A DNA stretch of 44,757 nt from Armatimonadota bacterium. GTDB taxonomy: Bacteria; Armatimonadota; Fimbriimonadia; Fimbriimonadales; Fimbriimonadaceae. Location of the stretch: positions 1 through 44,757 of the forward strand of contig JAKOXK010000036.1 of the NCBI GenBank assembly GCA_029781035.1, read 5' to 3'. Shown here in pieces: positions 16,908 through 25,133 of the stretch; the stretch's first letter is position 1, and each line of letters begins with the position of its first letter. The notes under the pieces are model-generated. The model was given only the letters and a program-made list of their open reading frames with translations. It did no database searches and was not told the origin of the DNA. A program made the translations under genes and the position numbers.

Positions 16908-19169
16908 ATGGCAAAGCTCACTGCAGGCGGCGGATGGCAGGCGATCCGGTACACGCTCAGAAAGGCACGTCAGGTCGGGCCCATCCGGCTGTGGAAGGCG
17001 ATGCGAACGCGAAACGTCTGCAAGACCTGCGCGGTTGGCATGGGCGGTCAGCGCGGGGGCATGGTCAACGAAGCTGGACACTTTCCTGAGTTCTGCAAAA
17101 AGTCGATGCAGGCAATGGTCGCCGACATGCAGGGCCGCATTGACCCTGCCTTCTTCGAGAAGTACTCGATAGATGACTTGAAGGCCCTGACACCCCGGGA
17201 ATTGGAGGCGCTGGGCAGGATCGTCGACCCCCTCGTTGCTGGCCCAGGCGACACGCACTTCAGGGTCACAGACTGGACCGGGGCCATTCGAACGGTGACC
17301 GAGCGCCTGTCCGAGACACGACCCGAGCGCGCCTTCTTTTATGCCAGTGGCCGAAGTTCGAACGAAGCAGGGTTTCTGCTCCAACTCCTTGCCCGCGTTT
17401 ACGGCACCAACCACGTGAGCAACTGCTCGTATTATTGCCATCAAGCGAGCGGCGTCGGCCTCAAGGAGTCGCTTGGGACACCGACGGCCACAATCGAACT
17501 CGACGACTTGGATCAATGCGACCTGCTGTTCCTGATTGGAGGCAATCCAGCTTCGAACCATCCGCGTCTGATGAGCACGATGACGCGGCTTCGGCGGCGG
17601 GGCGGCAAAGTCATCGTCGTGAACCCGGTGCGTGAGCTTGGGATGTGCCGGTTCAAGGTTCCGTCCGACATTCAGAGCTTGTTGGGCGACGACGAGATTG
17701 CCACCCTATATGTCCAACCGAAGATCGGCGGTGATATTGCCTTCATGGCGGGGTTGGCCAAGTCGGTCATTGAGAACGACTGGGCCGATTTGGGGTTTGT
17801 TGACCAGCACACGGAAGGCTATGACGCGGTTCGCCAGCTCTTGGACGCAGTTCCATGGGAGCAGATCGAAGCGGGGAGTGGGGTGCCAAGACATGTGATC
17901 GAAGAAGCTGCTGCGGAGTACGGCCGTTCAGAGCGGGCTGTCTTCGCATGGACAATGGGCATCACTCACCACCTACACGGAGTTGAGAACGTGCAATGGA
18001 TCGTGAACCTGGCTCTGCTGCGGGGGATGGTCGGCAAACCGGGCGCAGGGCTCATGCCGATCAGGGGCCACAGCAATGTCCAAGGCATGGGGACGGTTGG
18101 AGTCTCCCCAGCCGTGAGAGACGCCGCCCTCGAGGGTCTCCGGTCACTGGGCATTGAGCCACCGAACGTCAAGGGCCACGACACGTTGGCCGCTCTGGAA
18201 GCGTCTCACGCTGGCGCAATGGACTATGCGTTGTGCTTGGGTGGAAACCTCTACGGTGCCAGCCCCGACTCGACGTTTGTCGAATCGGCGCTGGCACGCG
18301 TGCGCACGGTCACCTATCTGAGCACAACGTTGAACACAGGACACGTGTTGGGTCGGGGTGAAACGACGGTGATCCTCCCAGTGCTGGCCCGAGACGAGGA
18401 GACGCAGAGCACGACCCAGGAGTCCATGTTCAACTTTGTCCGCCTTAGCGATGGGGGCACGAGGCGGCAGGCTGGCCCGCGGAGCGAGGTGGACATCATT
18501 ACTGACATTGCTGAAGGCTCGGTTAGGGGGCGCGGGAGCCTCGATTGGACCGCGCTGAAGGATCACGAAGCGATAAGGAAACTCATTGCCCGACTCGTTC
18601 CAAGCTTGGAAAGAATCAAGGAAATCGGCGCTTCAAAGGTGGAGTTCCACATACCCGGTCGACTGATCCATGAGCCGCAGTTCGCCACACCGGACGGCAA
18701 AGCCCAATTTCGGGCACATGCCTTGCCGGACGGGCCAGAGCTGATGCCTGACCAACTGCTTCTTATGACGGTCAGGTCAGAGGGCCAGTTTAATACCGTG
18801 GTCTATGAAGAGGAAGACCTCTACAGGGGCCAAGAACGTCGTGATGTGATTCTCATGTCGGGTTGGGACATGCAGGCCATGGGCCTGAGACAGGATCAAC
18901 TGGTGACCGTCACCAGCGAAGCTGGCGCTATGGAGGGTATCCGAGTCAGGGATATCGATATCGCAAAGGGATGCGCCGTTATGTATTTTCCGGAAGCGAA
19001 CATCCTTGTCCCTCGGCGGGCCGATCCAAAGTCGAAGACACCGGCATACAAGCAGGTTCTGGTAACAGTGAAACCTGCAAGCCGATTGAGCGGGAACGGA
19101 GCGTTGATCCGGCTGTCCTCAGAGCCCGCCCACCGACGCGCTTCGCGGCAAAGAATGAAGTCCTGCTAG
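16908..19169 (+). CDS. FdhF/YdeP-family molybdopterin oxidoreductase
   Basis: A 753-residue protein close in length and motif order to E. coli YdeP: an N-terminal GGGWQAIRYTLRKA, then FYASGRSSNEAGFLLQL, NCSYYCHQASGVGL, PGAGLMPIRGHSNVQGMGTVG and the C-terminal MopB domain (MTVRSEGQFNTVVYEEEDLY, then VMYFPEANIL). It would bind bis-molybdopterin guanine dinucleotide and catalyse a two-electron redox reaction in the cytoplasm; there is no Tat signal. The N-terminal cysteine signature is CKTCAVGMGGQRGGMVNE rather than the CPGC type of YdeP, with a third cysteine in PEFCKK, so any cluster there may differ. The substrate is unknown; formate is not assured. ATG 16908 is chosen, with AAGG 5 nt upstream. 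Confidence 0.85.
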   Translation: MAKLTAGGGWQAIRYTLRKARQVGPIRLWKAMRTRNVCKTCAVGMGGQRGGMVNEAGHFPEFCKKSMQAMVADMQGRIDPAFFEKYSIDDLKALTPRELEALGRIVDPLVAGPGDTHFRVTDWTGAIRTVTERLSETRPERAFFYASGRSSNEAGFLLQLLARVYGTNHVSNCSYYCHQASGVGLKESLGTPTATIELDDLDQCDLLFLIGGNPASNHPRLMSTMTRLRRRGGKVIVVNPVRELGMCRFKVPSDIQSLLGDDEIATLYVQPKIGGDIAFMAGLAKSVIENDWADLGFVDQHTEGYDAVRQLLDAVPWEQIEAGSGVPRHVIEEAAAEYGRSERAVFAWTMGITHHLHGVENVQWIVNLALLRGMVGKPGAGLMPIRGHSNVQGMGTVGVSPAVRDAALEGLRSLGIEPPNVKGHDTLAALEASHAGAMDYALCLGGNLYGASPDSTFVESALARVRTVTYLSTTLNTGHVLGRGETTVILPVLARDEETQSTTQESMFNFVRLSDGGTRRQAGPRSEVDIITDIAEGSVRGRGSLDWTALKDHEAIRKLIARLVPSLERIKEIGASKVEFHIPGRLIHEPQFATPDGKAQFRAHALPDGPELMPDQLLLMTVRSEGQFNTVVYEEEDLYRGQERRDVILMSGWDMQAMGLRQDQLVTVTSEAGAMEGIRVRDIDIAKGCAVMYFPEANILVPRRADPKSKTPAYKQVLVTVKPASRLSGNGALIRLSSEPAHRRASRQRMKSC

Positions 19170-19177
19170 CTCTCACC

Positions 19178-19603
19178 CTACGTTGCTGGGCCCTTCACGA
19201 TCGTCAGTGGTTCGAGGGCCTCCAAGGGGCGGTAGGCTTGGTCGGCGGCCTGTTGCAGGAGGGTCATCGTATAGGGGTCATTGAGGTCGGCTTCGGATCG
19301 GAGGCTCAGGTGCCTCACGCTCACTCCGTCGCCTTTGAGGCGTGACATGGGGTCGTCTAGCTCCGCGCCACGGTTGAACCCGAGATTTACGTGGTCTTTA
19401 TAGGCCGTCACATGGGCGAACGCGTTAGCGAACGAGTGGGTAAACGTGAAGTTGACTGCGATGGTGTAGCCCACGTCGTTCACGAGTTCCGAGCACTCGG
19501 GGGCAATGGTGAGAACGGCCTGGCGAGACGAAAGGAAAAGCGTCGCGATGGCACCTGGGAATCTTTCTAATGATCCGAGAAGCTCGGATGATGGACCCCG
19601 CAT
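19178..19603 (-). CDS. DUF1801-family protein
   Basis: A 141-residue protein matching the DUF1801/YdhG group: a central AHVTAYKDHVNLGFNRGAEL followed by DDPMSRLKGDGVSVRHLSL is the usual family signature. Members are small alpha/beta proteins related to the frataxin-like fold, some called intracellular iron chaperones, but the role is not firmly known. ATG 19603 is chosen over TTG 19615. It ends 8 nt from the convergent oxidoreductase gene. It follows the kinase-like gene by 16 nt on the same strand, so the two may be one transcript. Confidence 0.75.
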   Translation of the reverse strand: MRGPSSELLGSLERFPGAIATLFLSSRQAVLTIAPECSELVNDVGYTIAVNFTFTHSFANAFAHVTAYKDHVNLGFNRGAELDDPMSRLKGDGVSVRHLSLRSEADLNDPYTMTLLQQAADQAYRPLEALEPLTIVKGPAT

Positions 19604-19619
19604 GAGTCGATACAATACC

Positions 19620-20159
19620 TCATAAACTGTCGATCCAATTCATGAGTTTCTTATGATTTTCGAAAATGAGGAAGTCCCTAGTCGGCGGCTTCGTTTTCCA
19701 TTGTCTCATCCGGAATCGCTTTCGTTTGAAGGACTTGCCATGCCATAGAAGGATAGAGTCAGAAGACAAGAGTGTTCTCAGGCTCTCGACGTTCCCGTTG
19801 CAGATCCTCCGTTTGTCTAGGATCCGGCACACGGTCCTGTTCAAGAGCCTCGCAAAAGACATCCAGCGAGGATAGTCCAGGCAAATGATCAGTTCTGCCC
19901 TTTCAAGGGGAACGTCGATCCAACTGGAGTATGCCGTGTCAAGGATCCATCGAGGCTGCCGACATATCTCTTCGATCCGCCGCCGTTGCTCGTCTTGAGG
20001 CACCATGACCCATCCCGGCTCCCAAGCGAGGTCGTCGACCGAATGGAACGGCAAGGCGGCGATCTGGCTGAGCATCTTGGCCAGTGTCGTCTTGCCGGAG
20101 CCCGTCACACCATAGATCAAGATTCTCTCGGCTCGGAGACGCTTCCGAGCGTCGGTCAT
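19620..20159 (-). CDS. P-loop adenylate-kinase-like (topology modulation) protein
   Basis: A 179-residue nucleotide-binding protein with Walker A GVTGSGKTTLAK (Gly17-Lys28) directly after an RILIYGVTG strand, then LPFHSVDDLAWEPGW and a DTAYSSWIDVPLERAELIICLDYPR segment. This order is typical of the adenylate-kinase-like DNA topology modulation (FlaR-like) family. Substrate and effect on DNA are not established. The ATG overlaps the TGA of the upstream CBM9-like gene (ATGA, 20156-20159), indicating translational coupling. The C-terminus is Arg/Lys-rich. Confidence 0.72.
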   Translation of the reverse strand: MTDARKRLRAERILIYGVTGSGKTTLAKMLSQIAALPFHSVDDLAWEPGWVMVPQDEQRRRIEEICRQPRWILDTAYSSWIDVPLERAELIICLDYPRWMSFARLLNRTVCRILDKRRICNGNVESLRTLLSSDSILLWHGKSFKRKRFRMRQWKTKPPTRDFLIFENHKKLMNWIDSL

Positions 20160-20977
20160 CCTGTTCCAACCGTTTGTGTGGAGAATCTGACGGGTGTGAA
20201 GTGCTCCGTTTTGTGCGTGTCGTAGACGCCGTGCGGGGTGACACACCACGCAGCCTGAACCTCGTTGTCGCCCAGTTCGATCTTTTGAAAGCGGCCGAGG
20301 AAGAGCTTCCACACGTCACCGTCCTGCGGTGGGATCGACCTGCCGTGGGCCAACTCGCTCATCCCAGCCCACGGGAAGGCGAGTTCGACGGTCCAGCCGT
20401 GGCTGGACACGGAACGGTCATTGAGGCGTCCATCGACGTGGACGGCGGTTCGCAGGCCAGGAAAGTCCCAATCTAGGAACGCCCACCGCAGGCCGCGAGG
20501 ATGGGTGCCCCGCCAAAAGTGCTCTTCGGTGCGGTCGAAGTTGCCTCCAAAGGTGACAGCGTCTCGCGACAGCAGGTCGAACTCCGCCTTGTCAAACCGA
20601 CTACCCTTGGTGTAGGCGTCTTTCCAAACGAAGAAGACCTCATAAACCGTGTTGAGGGCGTTGACCTCGAACTCGTAGTAACAATCGCCCCCATCAATGA
20701 AGACCTCGATGTCGTTCTCCCGGAAGATCAGCGAGTCCCGCTCGGTCTGACGGGCTGTCGGATACGGCTCGTCGACCCAGAATCCGATGTACAAGCAACA
20801 GTCGTCCCAGAGGACCGCACATCGGGTGTCAAGGAGTGCGGGCCGACCCGTCGCCATGTCTACAAACCGCGGTGATTTCTGTGCCGCCTGCCAGACGGGA
20901 TCGTCGAGGCACCCACTCAGAGAGGGCGGCGTCAGCGTACGAAGTGCGGACAAGACAGGGCCTTGCAGATCCGTCAT
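20156..20977 (-). CDS. CBM9-like carbohydrate-binding domain protein
   Basis: A 273-residue protein that looks like a single CBM9-like/DOMON-type beta-sandwich: LSGCLDDPVWQAAQ, VLWDDCCLYIGFWVDEPYP, NDIEVFIDGGDCYYEFEVNA and GWTVELAFPWAGM are the characteristic strands. No signal peptide is visible, unlike most such proteins, and no catalytic domain is attached. It probably binds a glycan or glycoside. ATG 20977 is chosen; the frame remains open to 21673 but that stretch is antisense to araF. It is coupled by ATGA overlap to the kinase-like gene, an odd pairing. Confidence 0.68.
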   Translation of the reverse strand: MTDLQGPVLSALRTLTPPSLSGCLDDPVWQAAQKSPRFVDMATGRPALLDTRCAVLWDDCCLYIGFWVDEPYPTARQTERDSLIFRENDIEVFIDGGDCYYEFEVNALNTVYEVFFVWKDAYTKGSRFDKAEFDLLSRDAVTFGGNFDRTEEHFWRGTHPRGLRWAFLDWDFPGLRTAVHVDGRLNDRSVSSHGWTVELAFPWAGMSELAHGRSIPPQDGDVWKLFLGRFQKIELGDNEVQAAWCVTPHGVYDTHKTEHFTPVRFSTQTVGTG

Positions 20978-21112
20978 GGTGGCGCAAGCGTATCCCCTCC
21001 ACAGGAATCTGCGCCCGGTCTCACGGCCGAACCCAGCAAAACGTCTCGCGAGTGCCGTAATATTCGGCACGAAGGGAAGCCTGCGGGCGTCCCCGGCCCT
21101 TGGGGTCAAACC

Positions 21113-22156
21113 ATGCACACCGGATCGTTCCTCTCCAAAATGTTCGTCACTGGCCTTGGGCTGACCATGGCGGCCCTCGCCCTCGTCGGCTGTTCTGAGA
21201 ACAAGGCTGCTCCATCTTCGGGCGGATCGACTGCGAGTTCTGGATCGAAGACGAAAATCGCCTTTATCGTGAAGCAACCGGAAGAGCCTTGGTTTCAGCT
21301 TGAGTGGAAGTTCGCAGGCGAGGCCGCGAAGGACTTGGGCTTTGACCTGATCACGATCGCCGCGACAGACGGAGACCAAGTCTTGCCCAAGATCGAGAAC
21401 GCCGCAGCTCAAGGGGCCCAGGGCCTCATCATCTGCACTCCAGACGTGAAACTCGGCCCAGCGATCGTCGCCAAGTGCAAGGAGCGGAACCTGAAACTCC
21501 TGACGGTGGACGATCAACTCGTGGGTCCGGACGGCAAATTCCTGGACGTTCCCCATGTCGGAATCAGCGCCCACAAGATCGGTAACACGGTGGGTCAGGC
21601 ACTCATGGAGGAAATGAAAAAGCGAGGTTGGAAGCCGGAGGAAACGGCCATGATGGTCGTGACCTACGAGCAACTCGATACGGCGCGCGAACGGACTGAC
21701 GGTGCGATCGAGTCAGCCGAGGCTGGTGGGTTCCCTAAGGACAAGATCTTTAAGGCTCCGGAGAAGACTACGGACATTCCGGGGAGCCGAGACGCGGCGA
21801 GTGTCGTGTTGACTCAGAACCAAAAGGTCAAGAACTGGTTGATCGCCTCAATGAACGACACCGGCGTCATGGGGGCTGTGCGCGCCACTGAGTCGTTCAA
21901 CATTCCCGCCGACCGCGTGATCGCAATTGGGATCAATGGTGACTCTGCCTTGGAGGACTTGAAGAAACCCACGCCGACCGGACTGTTCGGGTCAATCCTG
22001 CTTCAAGCGAAGCGACACGGTTACGAGACTTGTAAGATGATGTACGACTGGATCACGAAGGGCCAGGAACCGCCGAAGATCACGTATACGGACGGCATCC
22101 TGATCACACGCGAGAACTACATCAAAGTTCTGGACGAACAGGGGTTGCCGCACTAG
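21113..22156 (+). CDS. araF: L-arabinose-type periplasmic binding lipoprotein AraF
   Basis: A 347-residue sugar-binding protein with a lipoprotein signal (LALVGC, Cys27) and a Ser/Gly-rich linker. The mature part matches E. coli AraF closely: FIVKQPEEPWFQLEWKFAGE, DLGFDLITIAATDGDQ, IICTPDVKLGPAIVAK, LTVDDQLV, LDTARERTDG and NDTGVMGAVRATESF. It should deliver L-arabinose (AraF also binds D-galactose) to the permease encoded 6 nt downstream. ATG 21113 is chosen. The only partner here is araH; no araG lies in the window. Confidence 0.92.
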   Translation: MHTGSFLSKMFVTGLGLTMAALALVGCSENKAAPSSGGSTASSGSKTKIAFIVKQPEEPWFQLEWKFAGEAAKDLGFDLITIAATDGDQVLPKIENAAAQGAQGLIICTPDVKLGPAIVAKCKERNLKLLTVDDQLVGPDGKFLDVPHVGISAHKIGNTVGQALMEEMKKRGWKPEETAMMVVTYEQLDTARERTDGAIESAEAGGFPKDKIFKAPEKTTDIPGSRDAASVVLTQNQKVKNWLIASMNDTGVMGAVRATESFNIPADRVIAIGINGDSALEDLKKPTPTGLFGSILLQAKRHGYETCKMMYDWITKGQEPPKITYTDGILITRENYIKVLDEQGLPH

Positions 22157-22162
22157 TCTGAC

Positions 22163-23122
22163 ATGGGCAAAAGGCAAGCACCCACTGCCGCAACGTGGCT
22201 CTCGACGGCCTGGGATCGGGGCGGCATGCTGATCGTGTTCCTGCTGCTCTTCTTCTATGCCTCGGTCGGCGTGTCGAACTTCTTCACACCGACCAACCTT
22301 GTCTATTCGTTGGGATTGTCCGTCACGACGACCGGAATCGTCGCGTGCGGGATGCTCTTCTGCCTTGCCTCGGGCGACTTTGACCTGTCTGTCGGCTCTG
22401 TCGCCGCTTTCGCGGGCATGTTCTCGGCCGTCCTGCTCGACAAAATGGGAGGCAGCCTAGTTGCCGTCGTTGTCTGCTTGGCCGCCTGTGCCGTCGTTGG
22501 TGCCTTCAACGGCGTCGTCATCGCGGTCTTCGGCATCAACGCGCTGATCACGACTCTGGCGACGATGCAGATAGTGCGGGGACTGGCTTATCTCTTGAAC
22601 GATGGCAACTCCCTTGGAATCTCGAGCACAACTTTCGCCCAATTGGGCACTGGTCACTTTATCGGGTTGCCGATGCCGATTTGGACCTTGCTCCTGTGTC
22701 TGGTCGCCTTCGGGCTCCTGCTGCACAAGACCGTGTTTGGACGCAACACCTTGGCAATTGGCGGGAACAAAGAGGCGGCGCGGCTTGCCGGCGTCCCGAC
22801 AAGCCGGACTAAGATTGCGATCTTTATGCTCCAAGCCGTATTGGCGGGACTGGCGGGTGTGGTGAGTGCTGCTCAACAGCAACTCGGCGACCCAAAAGGA
22901 ATGGTCGGCTTGGAGTTGCGGGTCATCAGTGCTTGCGTTCTCGGTGGCGTGTCGCTGACGGGTGGCATCGGCTCTATCTACCACGTTGTCGTGGGCGTCC
23001 TGATCATGGGGACGGCCCAAAACATCATGGACCTCAAGAGCGTGCCGACGTTCTACCAGTACCTGATCAGCGGCGCTATCCTGTTGGCCGCCGTCTTGCT
23101 CGACCGGATGAAGCGGCGCTAG
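22163..23122 (+). CDS. araH: L-arabinose-type ABC transporter permease AraH
   Basis: A 319-residue inner-membrane permease with about eight to ten hydrophobic segments and the monosaccharide-permease signatures ACGMLFCLASGDFDLSVGSVAA, FGINALITTLATMQIVRGLAYL and GGVSLTGGIGSIYHVVVGVLIMG. It would form the channel for sugars delivered by AraF. ATG 22163 follows the araF stop by 6 nt, clear operon spacing. Its last 47 nt overlap the convergent alpha-galactosidase gene. The ATPase gene araG is missing from its usual place between the two. Confidence 0.92.
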   Translation: MGKRQAPTAATWLSTAWDRGGMLIVFLLLFFYASVGVSNFFTPTNLVYSLGLSVTTTGIVACGMLFCLASGDFDLSVGSVAAFAGMFSAVLLDKMGGSLVAVVVCLAACAVVGAFNGVVIAVFGINALITTLATMQIVRGLAYLLNDGNSLGISSTTFAQLGTGHFIGLPMPIWTLLLCLVAFGLLLHKTVFGRNTLAIGGNKEAARLAGVPTSRTKIAIFMLQAVLAGLAGVVSAAQQQLGDPKGMVGLELRVISACVLGGVSLTGGIGSIYHVVVGVLIMGTAQNIMDLKSVPTFYQYLISGAILLAAVLLDRMKRR

Positions 23123-25055
23123 TCAGTTTGACGAGCACGACACCGTGCCTCGGCACCTTGGCTGAAAACCGCTCCGAGTAGGTGCCCACGTCCTTCTGAC
23201 GCCACAAGTCGCGTACCTTGTGTCTGCCCTTGAGGCCAACGTCAGCCCACATGGCATTGACGGTCGCCTCGTCGTCGCCGAGGTTGAACAGCCCCACGGC
23301 GGTGCCTCCGTCTTCCAACGGTCGCGCCCAAACTTGGGTCTCGCCTACTTGTGACACTTTCCTGGCGGCTTTGACCAAGGAGTCTTGGTCGATCGCCAGC
23401 ACTTCGTCGTTGGTGAGAAGACTGAGAGTAAATGGGTCGAGGTGCGTGATGTCGCCGCTGAGGATCAAGGGAGCAGCGAGCAGGCACCACATCGAGACTT
23501 GCGTGTACTGCTCGTTCGGTGTGAACTGAGTCGGCTGGGTCGTTCCGTTTGGTCCGGCGACCTGGCCAAGGAGAAGGTAGTCCGGATCGTTGAAGGCTCC
23601 CGGTCCCGAGTAGCTCTCAAGGTGCTGTCTGTCATAGAGGGCGAAACTGTCGCGAAACAGGTTATAACCATTGCCCAAGTCGTCGGCCGTCCGCCACGAC
23701 TGGCCACCGACCTCTTTGCCCCACTTCCAAACCTCGCCCATCCCGTACTGGCAGAGATTGAGCACGATGTCGCGGTCTTGTTGCTTCAGGAGACTTCCCA
23801 TGAGCGCATAAGGTTTCTTAAGTCCCTCGACGCCGGGCGCTTCGGCCTTGTAGCTGCACCAGTCGTACTTCAGGAGGTCGAAACCCCAGTCGGCAAAGGT
23901 TTTGGCGTCCTGCTCTTCGTGGCGAAAGGCGCCTTCAAACCCTGCGCACGTCGTGGGGCCCGGTGACGTGTAAATGCCAGCCTTGAGACCCTTGCTGTGG
24001 ATGTAGTCGGTCAGAGCCTTCATGTCCGGGAACTTGGCGTTGGGGAGGAGGTTTCCTGACGCGTCGCGGGTTGGCCCGCCGTTTACAGGGTCTTTGCTTC
24101 CCGGCACCCGGGCCCAGCAGTCGTCGATGTCCACATACTGCCAACCGTGATTGACAAGCCCCGTGCTGACCATGGCATCGGCCGAGGCTCGCATGATCTT
24201 GTCGCTGACGTGCCCGAGCCACACATACCAGCTGTTCCAGCCCATCTGCGGCGTCAGGGCGATCTCGCCTCCGGCCACGATCCTGAGAGTTCTCGTCGCC
24301 AATCCGAGCCGATTGCTGGCTGAGATCTTTACGGGATACGTCCCTGGTTTTTCAATCCGACCGCTGATCTGCCCGTTCTCGGGGTTGATCGATAGCCCCT
24401 TGGGTAGTCCTTTGGCTGAAAACCGCATGGGTCGTCTGCCCGTGGCTGGCACCTGGTAGAGGAACGGATGTCCCGGCCGCGCGCCGTACACTGAGGGGCC
24501 GTTGATGCGGGGAGTCGGTGGCGCAGGGGGAGTGAGGATGATGGGCCTTTCAAGGGGAGGCACAAAAGCCAGGGGAACCTTCCCTGAATAGGTGATCGTT
24601 GCGTCCGCCCAATCAACGTGGTCGTAGTCGATGCCGTCGCCGCCGTCACCGCCTTCCAAAGTCAGGATCTTGACGTTCTTCAACGGCACGTCGACTTGAA
24701 CGGCCGCCTGCTTCCACGTCATCCGTGGACTTTGCCAAAGGACATTGCCGTCACCCAAGACGCGAAGCACCACGCTGGCTCGTTCAGAACGAGCATTGTC
24801 GTCAACTCCGCACCAAGCGTGGAACCGTACCGCGCGACCGTCAAGTCGTATCTTGAAAACGCTCTTGGCGTGGGTGCCGACCCCCTTGCTGAACGGCCGT
24901 CCTCCGATGCTCAGGGGCGTGTCGGTCACTGAGCGGTCCTTCACCGCCTTTCCCCAGCCTTGCTTGATGGTGCTGAGATCCAAATCACTGACGGACAGAG
25001 ACTTTGTCACTTGCATGGCGGCTAAGGTCATCAAGGCGGCACAGATGAGGCTCAT
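23076..25055 (-). CDS. GH27 alpha-galactosidase with NPCBM domain
   Basis: A 659-residue secreted enzyme. It has a short signal peptide, an NPCBM carbohydrate-binding domain (residues ~20-155, with GGRPFSKGVGTHAKS and GGDGGDGIDYDHVDWADA), a putative Ig-like domain (~185-262) and a GH27 catalytic barrel from ~265. The nucleophile is Asp398 in LLKYDWC and the acid/base is Asp458/459 in SWRTADDL. A beta-sandwich closes the protein. It would release terminal alpha-galactose from plant oligosaccharides or polysaccharides outside the cytoplasm. The C-terminal tail (SAASSGRARRRPTG) overlaps the end of araH and may be a non-conserved extension. Confidence 0.93.
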   Translation of the reverse strand: MSLICAALMTLAAMQVTKSLSVSDLDLSTIKQGWGKAVKDRSVTDTPLSIGGRPFSKGVGTHAKSVFKIRLDGRAVRFHAWCGVDDNARSERASVVLRVLGDGNVLWQSPRMTWKQAAVQVDVPLKNVKILTLEGGDGGDGIDYDHVDWADATITYSGKVPLAFVPPLERPIILTPPAPPTPRINGPSVYGARPGHPFLYQVPATGRRPMRFSAKGLPKGLSINPENGQISGRIEKPGTYPVKISASNRLGLATRTLRIVAGGEIALTPQMGWNSWYVWLGHVSDKIMRASADAMVSTGLVNHGWQYVDIDDCWARVPGSKDPVNGGPTRDASGNLLPNAKFPDMKALTDYIHSKGLKAGIYTSPGPTTCAGFEGAFRHEEQDAKTFADWGFDLLKYDWCSYKAEAPGVEGLKKPYALMGSLLKQQDRDIVLNLCQYGMGEVWKWGKEVGGQSWRTADDLGNGYNLFRDSFALYDRQHLESYSGPGAFNDPDYLLLGQVAGPNGTTQPTQFTPNEQYTQVSMWCLLAAPLILSGDITHLDPFTLSLLTNDEVLAIDQDSLVKAARKVSQVGETQVWARPLEDGGTAVGLFNLGDDEATVNAMWADVGLKGRHKVRDLWRQKDVGTYSERFSAKVPRHGVVLVKLTSAASSGRARRRPTG

Positions 25056-25133
25056 GGGACTCCGATAGCAGGAGATTACCGCTCGGGACGCGGCGTCCGT
25101 GTGCCCAGGAAGCAGTCATCATAGAGTTGCCAG

